Positions 11,223 to 21,393 of a stretch of 64,000 bases of DNA are shown here, piece by piece. Origin of the DNA: Tetracladium setigerum (taxonomy: Eukaryota > Ascomycota > Leotiomycetes > Helotiales); assembly GCA_031472005.1 (NCBI GenBank), contig PZJY01000001.1, positions 3,162,001-3,226,000 on the forward strand, in the 5' to 3' direction. Each line of letters opens with the position of its first letter. The first letter of the stretch is position 1. A program made the position numbers and the translations under genes. Under the pieces are notes generated by a model that had not been told where the DNA came from, did not search any database, and saw only the letters and a program-made list of their open reading frames with translations.

Positions 11223-13421
11223 ATGGTGGAAGTCAAGGCTGAGCAAGATGTGAGTTGGTGCTGGGGGCCTCCAATATATATCTTCCCAGCTAATTAATCC
11301 TCCTTTTGCAGCTCGCCCCAATCTTCAAATCAGACCTGACAAATCTCCGAAGCCTGGTTACCTGCTCTATCTGCGACCAATTGTTGTATGAACCATTTAC
11401 CATTCAGTGCGGCCATACCTACTGCTATGAAGTACGTATCATCTCCCTTGTCTGCTAATCCGTACTGACCTGGGATAGTGCCTATGTAATTGGTTTGTGC
11501 CAAACAAGAGAAAGAAGACATGCCCAGAATGCCGAACCATTATCAAGCAGATGCCCGCGCCCTCGTTCATGGTAGGTGACTCCCCTACGCTATTGGCTTA
11601 CTCTGACTTTCATGTGTGCAGATCAAACAGATGGTGGAGGTATTCGTAAACCGTTCTGAGCTGATGCCAGCAGACGAGTCCGTTGAACAACATGTTACCA
11701 AACGTGCGGAAGACATTGCGAACGTCGAGAAGGATAGAAACGCCGTAGACGGACTCTTCAAGGGTCTCTTCCCACCGACACGCCAGGAGCCCATCCTGGA
11801 CGATGCAGATGGAGTTTACCGGTGTCCTCACTGTAATTCCGAGTACAATGGCGGTCCGTCTTGTGTTACATGTGGTGCGGCGGTTGATGGCGACGATATA
11901 TTCGATTTTGACGGGGACGACGTGGATTCCGAGGCCTTCGATGATGATTTGCGTCAAGAATTAGAACTAGAGTTTGCGGATCAACAAGAACCACACAATC
12001 ACTTGGCTCGGATGCATCATTTTGCATTTGGTCATTTCAATCATGTTCACCACGCACACCACGCAAGCCATCATGCCCGTGATCTCTCCTCTTCAGCCAT
12101 ATCCGACTCGGACGATGGTGAAGGCGAAGACATGGATGATAGTCAGGAACTTTCTGACAGTGACGACGAGGAGGGCTCGCTTCGGGATTTCGTTGCTCAC
12201 GATGACTCGCCCGACCAGCACCGCCATCGACGTGATGGTACTCCTCGAGCACCCATCGACATTTCTGATGATGACGATGAAGAGGAAGATTCGGATGAAG
12301 GTGGCCCAATCGTCGCTAGAAGAAGACGTGCACGCTGGTCTAGGCAAATATCCAGCCCACCACGAGTTATCAATTTAGGAGAGGATGACTCGAGTGCTTC
12401 AGATACTGGAGATCGAGAAAGTGTAGCAGACAGACTGCGCTATGATGGTTGGAGCCCATTGAATGAAGTCGAGCCAGACGATTTCGACGCATCCCATCGT
12501 CAAGAAGGTGACTCGCTTGATGAAAGTGATGATGATAGCGACACAGAGACCATGAGAGACGACGAAGGGGGTTCCCCTCGGGCCCGGACTGGTCGACCGG
12601 ACTTCATTCTTCGTGCAGGTAGACGACAGCATGGATACGAGGAGAGCGATGCTGATGATGATGGATCAGAGGATGGAAGATCGAGTGTGGACAGGGACGG
12701 CGACACGGAAATGAGCGTGTCGCCAGATGCTCGTGCGGCAAGCAGGCATCATTATGATGAATACCCAGAGTCCGAAGCAAGCCATGCTGATACCGACTAT
12801 GATTTAGATGGAGCTGGAGACCTTGGGGACGGGTGAGTCGACGATTTCATAACCTATCCTCCTTCATTAAAGTTCCTGTCCCAGATACTTGAACAGGCTT
12901 TCTCCCTAGTAGAATTTGAAGTTGATCCTATTATTTTCCAACTAACAACTGGGTAATTATAGACACAACATGCACAACTATGAGGATGATATTTCTGATG
13001 GTTGGCCATCCGACACACATCGTAGGCGACGTAGGGTACAGCTTCATGGTCAAGAGCAAGAAGAAGGCTACAATCGCAGAATCAGTCAGATGTTTGCACA
13101 CCACCAAGACAATATGTTGAGAGAGGGTTTACGGCGAAACCCTACTGGTCCTGGAATAATGATTCTATGATTGCAGATTTGGATGACTTTGAGGGTTTAG
13201 ATTTTAATCACGACCACTCCGTACGTCAACCAGCACGAACCTCGCGTGCAAGAGGCCCAGCAGGCCTGCATCGGGTGCAAAATTATCGAAGTCAAAGTGC
13301 CCGGAGACGAACACAATCACCTTCAGCAACTCGCGTCATCTCTTCCTCTTACAGACCATCTCGGGTCACTCGGCCATATATTGATCGATCTAATGGTAAC
13401 TCGGAGGTCAGATACTACTGA
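11223..13421 (+). CDS. RING-type E3 ubiquitin ligase with acidic disordered tail
   Basis: Probable E3 ubiquitin ligase. Exons 11223-11249, 11312-11431, 11479-11571, 11622-12832 and 12963 onward. The C3HC4 RING lies at about residues 25-65: CSIC, then C-x-H in QCGHTYCYEC, then CPEC after NKRKKT. A second zinc-ribbon-like pair, CPHC and CVTC, sits near residue 150. The rest is very acidic and low complexity (Asp/Ser/Glu runs, a His-rich patch HLARMHHFAFGHFNH), typical of disordered regions. In the current frame translation stops at 13170 (552 residues). Restoring one G at 13153-13154 (GG to GGG) continues smoothly into NNDSMIADLDDFEGLDF and ends at 13421 (about 636 residues). A 50-nt intron at 13127-13176 with a weak donor would also join the frames. 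The substrate is unknown and no transmembrane segment is present. Confidence 0.8.
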
Positions 13422-14279
13422 ACTGTGTTTATTTTCCCCCACGGAGTAGCAGACGGCATTGGCTTGCATGCATCACCCATTCACGTTGATGTTGATAACG
13501 AATGGGCAGGCGCGGATTTTATTATAACACACTTGCATATTTGGAGCGGGCGGGCGGCGGGGTCTTGCGGAGTTCTTATAGCGATGGAGTCAATTCATTT
13601 GGTTAAAAAGTTTGGCGACAATCATGGGTCAAAATATTGTTATATTAATTAGACCTTAAAATCAACGTTGAACTTACCTAACCTACCAAGGGTTAAGAAC
13701 TGGTTCAATGCCTGTTATCTTTCTTCTGATATTGTGATAGAGAGGAAATTTTATTTATACACAGGCACTCTTTTTGTGTTACTATTGGAATGTAGTCCTA
13801 GGAGATTAAGCCAATTAACGGACAAATTTTGTTGATCTTCCGTTCTATTGGATGTCACCAATCTAACCTGAGGAGAAGTATGTGTTGTGCAAAGCCGCAT
13901 TTCATACCTAAGCTATGTCCTAAGATCTGATACACTAATAAGGAGCAATCACGAGAAAAGTGGAACAGGACTGTAAAAAGTAAGACGTTTCAATTTGCAA
14001 AAAGTGAAGCAGGCCAGTCCAAAAAACAGTGACTACCCATCCCCAAACGAGCGAGCAAAGCATGCGAAGCCCAGCAAAGCTCATTTAGCTAAAACCTAGA
14101 ATTACATCCACCGCAAACCGATCGCGCTGTTTGTTTTACATGCATGCTTTGATGTCTCGTCCATCCGGAACTAGATCCATCCATCAACTACTGAGAAATT
14201 CCAACAAATCGTGCCCATGGGAAATCGCAAATTCCCTGGCACATTGGAGCTTAGAAAATCGCGTAAGTGTCATTCCACC
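13422..14279. other. Convergent intergenic region RING gene/PRP39
   Basis: About 860 bases between two convergent genes, AT-richer than the flanking exons. Only 3' UTR-like sequence; no gene or RNA recognised. Confidence 0.4.
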
Positions 14280-14290
14280 TTAGTGGAATG
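14271..14290. promoter_or_regulatory. Hairpin overlapping PRP39 stop codon
   Basis: A perfect inverted repeat with 8-bp arms (CATTCCAC and GTGGAATG) and a 4-nt loop surrounds the PRP39 stop codon at 14280-14282. In the mRNA it would form a small stem-loop with the stop in the loop. A function is speculative. Confidence 0.5.
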
Positions 14291-16550
14291 CTATCAAGCC
14301 TGCTGGAGTAGCTTGTAGCTCCCCGTGTTGCTGGTAGTAGTTTGTGTAGTGTGCCTCGCCCTTCCTTAAAGTGGCATCATCAACTTCTCCTACAGCATGG
14401 CCATTCTCAAGCCCTTTGGTTGCGGTATCGACTTTGAAACTGCTGGATTGGACAGAAACAGGCCTGTTATAATTAGCTTTGGAAGACGTGATTCAAAGTA
14501 CGAAATGACTTACCCGTTCAGCTCTTTGTCAATGTTCAAGAACTCCTTCATGGCATCTTTCGTGCCTCTTTGCTGAAGATAGGTCAAGTAATAATTGGCC
14601 AAATCTTTCTTTGTCGACAGGGACATTTGACTCTTGCTGACTAGGTCTGTATAGATCTGCTTGATCTTGGTGTACTTCTCAGCTTCCAAGCCTGCAACGG
14701 TTGGTTGCCAGAGCTCGAATTCAAAGTACTTGGCCCAAAAATGACGGCTTTGAAGGTAGTACTGTTGATTTTGTTGGAAGACTTGACGTGCTTCATCGAC
14801 TGAACCCTTGATTGTCCACAGGAGAGTTGCCCACTCAACGACAAGAGCAGCCTTTGAGAAGAGATCAACGGCAGGAGAATCGATCTGAATCTTGTAGACA
14901 TTGATGGCAGCGTCCAAGCCACTTTGACGACGTTCTAGGTTCGCCCAAGAAATTATAGTCTCCACATGGTCTGGCATCCGGTCCAAGATGGCCTGATGGA
15001 TGTCACGAGAGATATCTGGACGTTCAGACATTTCCTCGAAATAAGCATATTGTAGCCTAATTCCGGGACGACTGATTGAAACATAGAGCGTGCTTGCTCG
15101 TTGGTAGATGTTTCGCACTTCCTCTTGTTTGCCCTCTTGTCCAGACATCCAACGAGCATAACGGAACCAGAATTCGTCATAGAATGCACAAGTGACCAAG
15201 CATCTCTCGTACAGGAAGACAGACCTTGTATAGTCGCCTTCAGCCTCCTCAAAATCCAGATACTTTCTCCAGTTGGCAAGTTGTGGCCATCGAGCTCGGT
15301 AACATGGAAGTACGGTCGCTTAATTTCAGACTCGTAGGTCCATCTCTTCGTTGTCTCGGTTTGAGTGTGGGTGAAGGTTTCCAAATGGAAGGTATCAATC
15401 TTAGTTCGCAATTCTCGTTCCACTTCCAGTTCACCCTTTGGTCCACCTTGGTAACCCTCCGCCTCAATACTTGCTCTGAATTGAGCGAGGATGTCTTCGG
15501 GGACAAGTTCAGCGACAGGTCGGTTGTGGGCGAGTTGACGGAAACGCTCAAAGTATCGTGCATACTGATGCATTGGAATCTTTACAACGCGTACGAGAAT
15601 GGAAAAAATCTTGTCCTGTGCTTCTAGACGATCCTCAAACTCCAAGTACTTGTCCCAGAATGGATGTGCAAGAAAGTCTAAGCCTACTGATGCAGCGCCA
15701 CGTTCAAACAACCTAAAGATAATGATTAGCAAGTATACTAAGTGAGCAAGAGGGGAGTGTGGAGGTGGCAGGGAGTGCAAATACGGGCAGGGTGGATGTG
15801 CTTGAACTAGTGATCCTCAAATTCCGTCCTGACCGAACTTGTGTGCAGAGTAATACGATGCAAAAGCGAACGTGTGATGGTAGAAGAAAAGCCTGATAAT
15901 GCGGGTGAGAAGATATCAAACAAGAGCGACTCTTTGGCAAATCTCACCGTCTGCGACCTAGCTAAATCTCCAAAGCGTTGCGCATATGGTACCGTGGTCG
16001 CATCCTTACAGATGTCTGTGTTAAAAGGGAAGGAAATTATCCGGTATACTTACTCTCTGATCACATCTGGATCATGGCTCGTCTCGACCTTGAAGGAACA
16101 ATAATCAGTCCATAAATCTACGGACGTCGTGATGCTTGCGATCCCTCTTTCGAAGACCTGGTTGCTGTTAGTGAACTTCGGTGTTGTTGAAGAGCGCCGT
16201 ATAGCTCACCATTTCCGCAGCCTCGGTGCCAGCAATAGAGAATTCCAAATCGGCATATTTCTTCCAGTATCCGAACAAGAGAGGGAATTTCGCAAGGAAA
16301 CGATCATAAGAGTCCCGGGTTGTTGCGATTGCTTGTGGACTGGAATTTCGGTTCAAGCCTCCTTCGAGAGTCTCTGCCGCACGAACGAGCTTCTCCCAGT
16401 TCTCGAAGTTGTCGGGTTCCTCGAGCTACACGCAAAGCTATTAGAGAGAGCGCAAACTATGGACGTAGGGAAAGAACGTACCAATTCAGCGTTGATCTTC
16501 TTGATCTCCACGGACTCTTCATCAGTTCCTCCAAAGTTAAAGTCGCTCAT
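14280..16550 (-). CDS. PRP39: Pre-mRNA-processing factor 39 (U1 snRNP)
   Basis: HAT-repeat protein of the U1 snRNP, required for 5' splice-site recognition in the nucleus. Five exons: 16550-16482, 16425-16210, 16157-16054, 15712-14514 and 14463-14280, about 590 residues. HAT signatures recur, for example FENWEKLVRAAE, FGYWKKYADLEFSI, HPFWDKYLEFEDR, LANWRKYLDFEEAEGDY and FWFRYARWM. The intron 15713-16053 is 341 nt, far longer than the others, yet the flanking codons read VIRE|LFERGAASVGLDFLAHPFW exactly as expected. In exon 4 the frame breaks at about 15284-15288; restoring one G or C there turns ELDGHNLPTG into ELDGPQLANWRKYLDFEEAEG and makes the gene a whole number of codons. A perfect 8-bp hairpin overlaps the stop codon. 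Identification is confident; the break is probably an error. Confidence 0.88.
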
Positions 16551-18073
16551 GGTCGCGATGCAATGCGATAGGAATGGATTGGTGACGATGTAGAGACGAC
16601 GCGTTTCGAGGACAAGAAGTGGGCAATTCAAATGAAGGGGTTGGTTGGGAGGTGCGTGAAAATGTCACGATGATGGGCGTGAGGTGGGAAATGGATGGCA
16701 GGAAGCTGGGAGGGGGGAAGGAGGAACAGGATGAAGGAGGATGGACAACAGGACAAGACAAGGCAAGGCCCAAGAAAGCGACAGAAAGCTGCAATCAGCT
16801 TGCCCGAGGAATTTAAGCCTCATCCAGCCAAAACGCCGTGAGGGATATGGCGCTAGGCCCGTCTTGGGCAGGTGCGTGCTTGGCGGTCCGTTGCACTTTT
16901 TTTTCCCCGCCAGTAGGCCAGAAGAAGTACAAATTGACAATCCGATTGTCCTCATTGACTTGTTTTCTCTTTTCTCTTTCCTCCAAACAAGCCAATGATG
17001 AACGATATTATTCAATATCACAATATAGGAAGAGAATGAATGCTTTAAAGGAGCTTGATTTCAACTTGACACATTCTGAGGCTATCCCCAACATCTGTCT
17101 CCTACCCGTCAGGGTACCACTTACTTTCCAAATTCCAATTCGACTTTTCATCTCTTTACAGTCTTTGCTTCGGATATCGCAAGGGAGAGACAGAAGTCAT
17201 TATTGAGGAGAAATATAGGTAACTTCCTACAACTAACACATACTGTGAGTGCTTGCTGTTGGAGAAACTGAAGCCTTGGCTCTCTCTTCAAGGGTAGTCC
17301 CTCGCCATTTCATTTTTGTCATTTTATAATCCTACAGGGTCTTGCAAGCAGACAGAAGCTCTGCAACATACTTGATTTGGTTCTCTTATCCAAGGTAGAA
17401 AGAGATCGAGAATTATGTTGCCTTCTGGTTAGCTCAAGAACGATACTTCCAAAGGCACGCGATCAACAACGCCTGACGCTTGGTTGCAAAGAACGAAGAA
17501 ACATAACACAATTCATTATCAAACTGAGAGGGAAATATGAATGGAAGCAATCTGTGTACGAGAACTAAAGATCATTTCCAAGAAGAGTTGTGGAAGCGAG
17601 GGCTTGAACATCACATACAGATCCAAGGGAAAGTACAGTCATCTAAATCACAAGTGTGAACACTGCACGCGGAGAGACCCCAGTTATTTTAGTAAACGGA
17701 TTCATCTACCTCACCAGTGATGGCGCCGTCGAAGCTCTGTTTGAAGAAATACATTCCACGTTTATCAAAAGACGCCCGCTTCAGATAGTCGAGTGAACCC
17801 GCTTCTTCCGCAAGCCTGATGATGCGAGAAAGATCGCCGAGTAAAGAAAAACGCATGGATCGCAAACCAGAAGGAAAAACATGATCGTCAAAGTCCGCAG
17901 GATGGTGTATTCGCAAATCGCTGGTATTCGCAAGTCGCACTCGTACTGCTTTTTCATATGAACTCCCATCCCCTACCAGCTGCAACAAACCACCAGCCAG
18001 TCAGGTATCCGGCTACTCCAGCAAGATCAAGAAGCATATGAAAACGAGACGAGGGAAGCCGAGAGTAAGAGAT
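16551..18073. other. Intergenic region PRP39/14-3-3
   Basis: About 1.5 kb between two minus-strand genes. It holds the PRP39 promoter, including a GGCGCTAGGCCC element at 16849-16860, and the 3' UTR of the 14-3-3 gene. A 99-codon minus-strand frame at 17689-17988 is the only noteworthy open frame. Confidence 0.4.
17689..17988 (-). CDS. Doubtful small open frame, 99 codons
   Basis: Minus-strand frame beginning about 85 bases past the 14-3-3 stop codon. Its residue mix is protein-like (for example FSLLGDLSRIIRLAEEAGSLDYL), but I recognise no family, and it may simply be 14-3-3 3' UTR. No splice structure is evident. Confidence 0.18.
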   Translation of the reverse strand: MLQLVGDGSSYEKAVRVRLANTSDLRIHHPADFDDHVFPSGLRSMRFSLLGDLSRIIRLAEEAGSLDYLKRASFDKRGMYFFKQSFDGAITGEVDESVY

Positions 18074-19355
18074 CTAAGATTCAGGGGCAGCTGGGGTGGC
18101 TTCAACCTTGGTCTCCACTGGCTTCTCGGCAGTAACCTTCTCCTCCACTGGCTTCTCAGCAGCAACTGGTGCCTCAGCATCGCCGCTGTCAGAGGAGGTC
18201 CAGAGGGTGAGGTTGTCTCGGAGAAGTTGCATGATGAGTGTGCTGTCACGGTAAGACTCCTCGGAGAGAGAATCGAGCTCAGCAATAGCATCATCGAATG
18301 CTTGCTTAGCAAGATGGCATGCACGATCTGGGGAGTTGAGGATCTCGTAGTAGAAGACGGAGAAGTTAAGGGCGAGGCCGAGGCGGATTGGGTGGGTTGG
18401 GGTGAGCTCGGTTTGGGCGACGTCGGTTGCGTTCTAGAGACGAGAATTAGATTGGCACAAGGAAGATGTTGTCCAGCAGATCGTACCTTGTAAGCCTCGT
18501 GGGCAGCAGTAGCGGCAACCTTGCGCTTCTCGCCAGAAGCAAACTCAGCCAAGTAACGGTGGTAGTCACCCTTCCTGTACGAGAAAGAAGGGGTTAGCAC
18601 ATGATAATTTCATCGTGGAGAGTACCGCAGATCGGCCGATAAGACTTACATCTTGTGGTAGAAGACCTTAGACTCGCCAGACTCAGCCTTGGGATCAAGG
18701 ACTCATCCAAGACATCGAGGACATCCTGGCACACCTTCTCAAGCTCGGTCTCGATCTTTTGACGGTAATCACGGATGGTGGAAACGTGCTTGTCGGTACC
18801 CTTGGTCTCCTCCTTCTGCTCAATCGATGAGATAATACGCCAAGAGGCACGTCTGGTTCCGACGACGTTCTTGTAGGCAACAGACAGGAGATTTCTCTCA
18901 TCGACGGTAAGCTCTCCACCCAACTGTATCACGCGTCGTCAGCGATGCTCGCGTCTGAAGCTGGATATGGAAACCAGCAAGATAGGCGCGCAACTCACCT
19001 TGGCCACCTCCTTCATGTATGTGACCATCTCGTCATAACGCTCGGCCTGCTCGCAGAGCCGCGCGAGGAAAGTCTTGCTGTTGTGAGGTTAGCATCAAGA
19101 TCGGGGCCCGAAGCACGAGGCGGGAGAGTCGGTTCATCATACCTCTCACGCTGTAAATTGGACGACATGTTAGCGGATCTGTTCAGCAGGCAGAAAATGA
19201 GGGGAGTGTCGTGGGCAGAAGACGTTCGATAGGAGAAGTCGGTTGGTGGTGGTGCTGGTGCTGGTGGTGGGATGGAGGGGAAGCAAACCGTAAGGCGGAG
19301 AGCGCTTTCCATGCGGGGGAGGATATTGAGGAGAGGAACTTACTTCGGTAGTCAT
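18074..19355 (-). CDS. 14-3-3 protein
   Basis: Phosphoserine/phosphothreonine-binding adaptor, acting as a dimer in signalling, cell cycle and metabolism (yeast Bmh1/Bmh2 type). Six exons: 19355-19344 (12 nt), 19143-19150 (8 nt), 19077-18999, 18923-18650, 18574-18487 and 18433-18074, giving 273 residues. The tiny first two exons spell MTTERES before KTFLARLCEQAERYDEM. Family motifs include RNLLSVAYKNVVG, the binding-groove residues in SSIEQKEE and KMKGDYHRYLAEF, and LNFSVFYYEI and DDAIAELDSLSEESYRDSTL near the C-terminus. The tail repeats the units EKPVEEKVTA and EKPVETKVEA. Exon 4 is one base short: at about 18687-18693 the expected LIPKAESGESKVFYHKM is broken, and one extra C or A restores it. 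Loss of 14-3-3 function is very unlikely in a living fungus, so this is probably a sequencing error. Confidence 0.93.
19143..19150 (-). other. 8-nt microexon of the 14-3-3 gene
   Basis: The 8-nt segment lies between an acceptor (TTTACAG) and a donor (GTATGA). Joining the 12-nt first exon, these 8 nt and exon 3 gives codons for MTTERESKTFLARL, matching the N-terminus usual for fungal 14-3-3 proteins. Confidence 0.8.
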
Positions 19356-19644
19356 TGTGTTTGTGTGTGGGTGTTGATGGAGATGATTTGGGAGTGAAGT
19401 TGTGTTTGGTCGAGGGGGGATGTGGTTGATGGAAATGCGCAGCGGAAAGGGTTGTTGAACTTGATGCGTTGGAGTGAGTGAGTGAGCGAGTGCAAGTCCT
19501 GGCCTGGGGAACTTCAAATTGGACATCAGGACGCCAAGCCCCTCTAGGCGAAGAGACGTCGCGAATGGAAAGGGGACGCTAAGAGGGGCAACGGCAACGT
19601 CAATATCAGATCAATCAGTTCAGCTTCAATGGTCAGTTTTATCA

Positions 19645-19645
19645 C

Positions 19646-19698
<53 letters not shown>
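19645..19698. repeat. (TAT)n microsatellite, about 18 copies
   Basis: Near-perfect trinucleotide run of roughly 54 bases in the divergent promoter between the 14-3-3 and Ca2+-ATPase genes. Confidence 0.95.
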
Positions 19699-19699
<1 letters not shown>

Positions 19700-19872
19700 T
19701 GTCGCTTTTATTTCTTTCACCTCACTTCATTTCACCACTCGTTAACTTCATTTTACTTTCCTTTATCTTACTTGACTTCACCTTATTTCACTTCTGCCTC
19801 CACTGCATATCACTCACACTCACACTAGGCGCACATTCTTGTTGGTTTGTTTATGCGTGACAGACAGTGCAA

Positions 19873-19900
19873 AGTCAGTCAGTCAGTCAGTCAGTCAGTC
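19873..19900. repeat. (AGTC)7 tandem repeat
   Basis: Seven perfect copies of a tetranucleotide, about 170 bases from the (TAT)n run. Confidence 0.93.
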
Positions 19901-21393
19901 AACCACAAAAACAAATATGCATCAGTTCATACTGTACTCATATTCCATTGTCTTATTACAACAACGTACCTATATTACTGGGGTTTCAACTGGGGCACTT
20001 TCTCATGAATAAGCAGAACTTCAGGTGCGTGACCTCTCTCGTGAACATTATCGCCGCCTCCTTCGACCGCACGTCAGGACTCTCCACAGCAACTCCTTCC
20101 ACGCCTTGCGGTACTCTCTAATTCCGCCACATCTCAGGTTGCCTGGCTTCACATCGCGCTGGGATGAGCGTCTCGAGACGCTGCTGGGCAACGAGATGGG
20201 GAGGGATGGATACACTATCAACTGTTGCTCACCGGACTTGTCCTTGTTTTTGGGCGGGGACAGCATCGGTTGGTCCAACTTTCGAGCTTTCGCCATGTGC
20301 TGGCAACATTGCTGGCCAATTATCCCTCATGTCAACACAGAGCAACCCAGCAACAGGGCGAATTACCTCCCAGCCTTGGACTGTTAATCTCGCCCACCAC
20401 AACACCATAACCAAATATCAAGCAGACAAAGGTGGCGGCTATCGGAGCTGTCGCGCAGTACTGGACTGTACTATCGAGTATTGGACCATCCTGAAACTTC
20501 AAATGGCAAATGGTGGCCATCACGTGATAGCTATACAGAGACTACCTAGAAGCACTCGAAGTATTAGATTTCCCTCTGGTGCCTGACAGAGAACAAGCTT
20601 TCCAAAGTTTACTTGCTAGTGAGAAATCCTCTATTGTTGTGCAGTAGTGGCAAGAGCATGTCTCTAATACAGTTTGGAAGGAAGTTTGCCAATACTAGAA
20701 GGATAAGTTGGGTATAAAAAACGATGGATCAACAATGACATCAATGAGGCGCACAAGAAATCAGACAGCAGGCTGCATTGCATCGCCAGATGCATTCTTA
20801 ATACGATCCGGAGTTTAGCCTTCCCCCTTCCATGAGTTCTGGCGGCCTTGTTGTGTACGAATGGTATTGTTTGATGGAGCAAAGAGCCAATGAAGGTTGT
20901 CCCAGAAAGAAAACATAATAGCCACCACAAGCTTTGACGCTCCTCTCTATCACATCATCTATACCACCCCCTTGAAAAGTGCATGTGGAATCCACCCATT
21001 TGGAAAACGCCTACCATGACTATCCACGCCGTTTGAAAAGACTTTGAAGAGATAGAATAGAATAGACATGCCTTCTTGAGTCAGATCTTTGCCTCCCCAA
21101 CTTTGGAATCCGGAATTCTACCGTGCACGTTGCCTTTCTATGCGGCCTGGCGAATCAGAAGGGCCCCTCCAAGAGGACACTTGTAAAATTCGACCCGGGC
21201 ATTCACCAATTTATTTACAAAGCAGAAAGGGAACTTGCCGATTGTTCCTTTTCCATGGGAATCGCCTCTTTCTTCATATCTCTCTAGATTGTGTTCACCT
21301 TTCTTGCATCAAATCTGCATGCGCTGTTCTTGAAGACTCAGCAGCCGATCAGCGGTCTCTACCTACATTACCCCAAGCCAGCCCCGCCTCAAT

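Larger units (their letters stand above)
19356..21393. promoter_or_regulatory. 2 kb divergent promoter region 14-3-3/SERCA
   Basis: Space between the divergent 14-3-3 and Ca2+-ATPase genes. It contains a long (TAT)n microsatellite, an (AGTC)7 repeat and several short open frames around 20025-20586 with no recognisable protein character. No gene is supported. Confidence 0.4.

Noticed and set aside
19519..19860. A 113-codon frame with a long leucine run
   Set aside because: The leucines come from the (TAT)n microsatellite read in one frame; no other protein character.
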